Below, piece by piece: positions 28,883 through 30,809 of a stretch of 30,809 bases of DNA. Each line of letters starts with the position of its first letter. Positions within the stretch are counted from its first letter, which is position 1. The stretch is taken from assembly GCA_049999725.1 (NCBI GenBank), contig JBNGIS010038336.1, forward strand, positions 19,990-50,798, written 5' to 3'. This stretch comes from Haplomitrium mnioides (Eukaryota; Marchantiophyta; Haplomitriopsida; Calobryales). The position numbers were made by a program, and so were the translations under genes. The notes under the pieces are model-generated. The model was not told the origin of the DNA and ran no database searches. It saw nothing but the letters and a program-made list of their open reading frames with translations.

Positions 28883-29752
28883 ATGGGTGATTCCAATATC
28901 GTTGGTATTGAGAAGTTGGAGAAGAACAACTACCAGCTGTGGAGGTTCCGGATGAGGAACTATTTGATAGGCAAGAGCATATGGGGGTATGTTTCAGGTG
29001 AAGAAAAGGAACCGCAACGTCCTTCAGTGAATGTAACAGATCAAGAATTGAAGGCATGGAAAGCTTGGAACGAAAAAGATAAGAAGGTGATGTTTTTGAT
29101 TTCACAGAATTTGTCAAACAGTATGGTTGGATACATACAAGATTTGGAGTCTGCAAAAGATGTATGAGATACGTTAGAAAGGCTCTATAGTACAAATACT
29201 AGAGCTAGAAAGATTCAATTGAAAAATGAGTTGAATAACATAAAGAAGGCACGCAACATGTCAGTGAATGATTATGTCTTGAAGATAAAAGAGACATTAG
29301 ATGTATTAGGATCTATTGGAGTGGTTACAGAGGATGATGATTTAGTGTCTGCAGTATTGAATGGTTTGCAGGATGATGAGAAGTGGAAACCGTTTGCGAC
29401 TTCTGTTTATGTTCAGGAAAATCTTCCTAATTTTGATGAGCTAGTCTCCTTGATGATAATAGAGGAGAGAAACATTGGTGGATCTATTTCAAAAAACGGT
29501 TCTAATGAGCAAGCACACGACTTCTACTTAGGATATGGTAGAGGCAAGGGGAGATCCCAAAGAGGATGTGGTGAAGATAGAGGTTATGTACAATATAATC
29601 AAAATCAACAAAATTTTGAGAATACAACTGGTGGTAGAGGCCGCGGAAATTTTTGAGGAAGTAGAAGCTTTCGTGAAAGAGGTGGAAGGAAAAACAATAT
29701 TGATGTAGTTTGTTGGGAGTGTGGAAAAGCAGGTCATTATACAAATGATTGC
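28883..29752 (+). pseudogene. Copia-B gag, two in-frame stops
   Basis: ATG at 28883 opens a Gag with EKLEKNNYQLWRFRMRNYL, the copia N-terminal motif. A TGA at 29165-29167 falls where Trp is expected in 'W.tLe..Y' (TGG to TGA). The same frame goes on (ARKIQLKNELNNIKKAR, DYVLKIKETLDVLGSIGV, FDELVSLMIIEERNIGG), then an RG-rich stretch with TGA at 29654-29656. The CCHC knuckle CWECGKAGHYTNDC is at 29711-29752. Only these two changes stop an otherwise full capsid/nucleocapsid. Confidence 0.9.
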
Positions 29753-30809
29753 TATAGCAGGTCCAACAACAATAACAGAGGATATAATCGGAGACAACAA
29801 GGAAATTATGCATCGTCATCGAAGAGTGATGGTGAGCGTCTCTTTGTTTTGCAACATATGATGAGTACTTATACACAAGGTTGTGAAAGTGATGCATGGT
29901 ATGTAGATTCTGGTGCGTCAAACCATATGACACATCATAAAAATTGGTTAAAAGAGCTGCATGATCCACAGCAGCAAGGATATGTAGAAAAAAGTGATGC
30001 TACAATTCATCCAATTGAGCAGATGGGAAATGTTCCACTTTCTACACATGATGGAAAGTCAAAGTATATGGCTGATGTGTTCTATGTACCAACAATTACA
30101 AAGAATTTGGTATTTGTTGGTCAAATGGTAGAACAAGGATTACAAGTTGTTTTTAATGAAGATGGTTGTTTTGTGGAGGATTTGAAGAACAGAAACAGAT
30201 TGGTTGCCAGAGGAAGTAAGATTGGAAGGATGTTTACATTGGATGTAAAGACTCCAATGATAAATGACAATGTCATGTATACGCAAAAGAATACAGTTAT
30301 TGAAGATGTAGATATTTGGCACAAAAGAATGGGACATGTGAATCTACAAAGGCTGAGATCAATGCAGCATATGGGTGTAGTTACCGGCTTGCCAAGGTTC
30401 AAGAATGTTGATATGCAGAAGGTGTGTGAAGCATGTCAGTTTGGAAAACAGTCAAGGCATCCGTTCCCGCATCAAAGAAATGTGAGTAAAAATCCTTTAG
30501 ACGTAGTACATTCTGATGTGTGGGGACCTACTGAGCATGCATCAATATCAAGAAATAAGTATTTTGTTACCTTTGTAGATGACCATACAAGGAAGGTATG
30601 GGTTTATTTTATGAAGACAAAAGGAGAAGTGTTTGAGCATTTTAAAAGCTTTAAGAATATGGTTGAGAAACAATCAGGATTGCAGATTAAATGTCTACGA
30701 TCAGATAGTGAAGGTGAGTATTTTTCACGAGAGTTTAATAGATTTTTGGTAGATCATGGTGTGAAGAGGCAATTCACATGCAGATATACTCCACAACAGA
30801 ATGGAGTTG
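29753..30809 (+). CDS. Copia-B pol: protease and integrase, open to window end (partial)
   Basis: This is in the same frame as gag and free of stops from 29657 to 30809. Protease shows AWYVDSGASNHM with intact DSG at 29906. The integrase zinc domain has IWHKRMGHV and VCEACQFGKQ. The DDE core has VVHSDVWGP (first Asp), VTFVDDHTRKVW, and LRSDSEGEYFS with the second catalytic Asp intact. The window ends at QQNGV, just before the catalytic Glu. Translation would need passage of the two gag stops or a different start, so this copy is probably non-autonomous even though its domains look sound. RT and RNase H lie outside. Confidence 0.88.

Larger units (their letters stand above)
28496..30809 (+). 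mobile_element. Copia-B: young Ty1/copia retrotransposon, runs off the window
   Basis: It has a complete 5' LTR (28496-28752), PBS, leader and gag-pol frame up to the last base. Over 1.9 kb there are only two stops (29165 and 29654) and no frameshift. It interrupts LINE piece 3. The five bases before it are CAAGA, the expected left target duplication, but the right end is not in the window. Gag and integrase residues are similar to Copia-A, but the LTRs differ, so they are related families rather than copies. Confidence 0.93.

Noticed and set aside
1-30809. tRNA or rRNA genes
   Set aside because: No cloverleaf-like sequence or rRNA core was noticed; only the tRNA-complementary primer site of Copia-B was found.

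Overview
The window is plant nuclear DNA built almost entirely of transposable elements in different states of decay. Three observations point to a land plant: Ty1/copia elements with an initiator-Met tRNA primer site (TGGTATCAGAGC), a Ty3/gypsy chromovirus with a C-terminal chromodomain, and a LINE that encodes an endonuclease and reverse transcriptase. Long AT-rich, nested, heavily mutated sequence suggests a large, slowly purged genome. Fern, gymnosperm and angiosperm cannot be told apart from sequence alone. I see no intact host gene, tRNA, rRNA or CRISPR array.

Layout on the + axis. 1-5101: a nearly full-length copia element (Copia-A, + strand; its 5' LTR is not in the window) whose single gag-pol frame carries 12 stop codons and one frameshift. 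5377-5834 and 9831-11578: two halves of one decayed gene that I assign to the DUF7869 family, with a BAH-like tail. They are separated by about 4 kb (5835-9830), which holds an unusual TCGA/GA-rich block. 11579-13168: AT-rich sequence with a decayed 52-bp tandem repeat. 13169-16693: a Ty3/gypsy chromovirus remnant (+), with no gag or 5' LTR but with RT, RNase H, integrase, chromodomain and a 623-bp 3' LTR. 16694-21943: old copia-like remnants in antisense, comprising two related gag copies, protease/pre-integrase pieces, several short tandem repeats and a lysine-rich repeat ORF. 21944-28495: a minus-strand head-to-tail complex of three LINE pieces alternating with a ~537-bp tandem repeat called R here. 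28496-30809: a young copia element (Copia-B, +), inserted into the third LINE piece and cut off by the window end.

Relative age follows from the nesting and the breaks. Copia-B is youngest (complete LTR and PBS, two stops). Copia-A is intermediate, and at least 10 of its 12 stops can be explained by C-to-T or G-to-A transitions. The chromovirus, LINEs, DUF7869 relic and antisense copia pieces are old. No new working system is visible. The most interesting items are the split DUF7869-type relic, the LINE/R array with a conserved minus-strand coding-like segment, and the transition-dominated decay of Copia-A.
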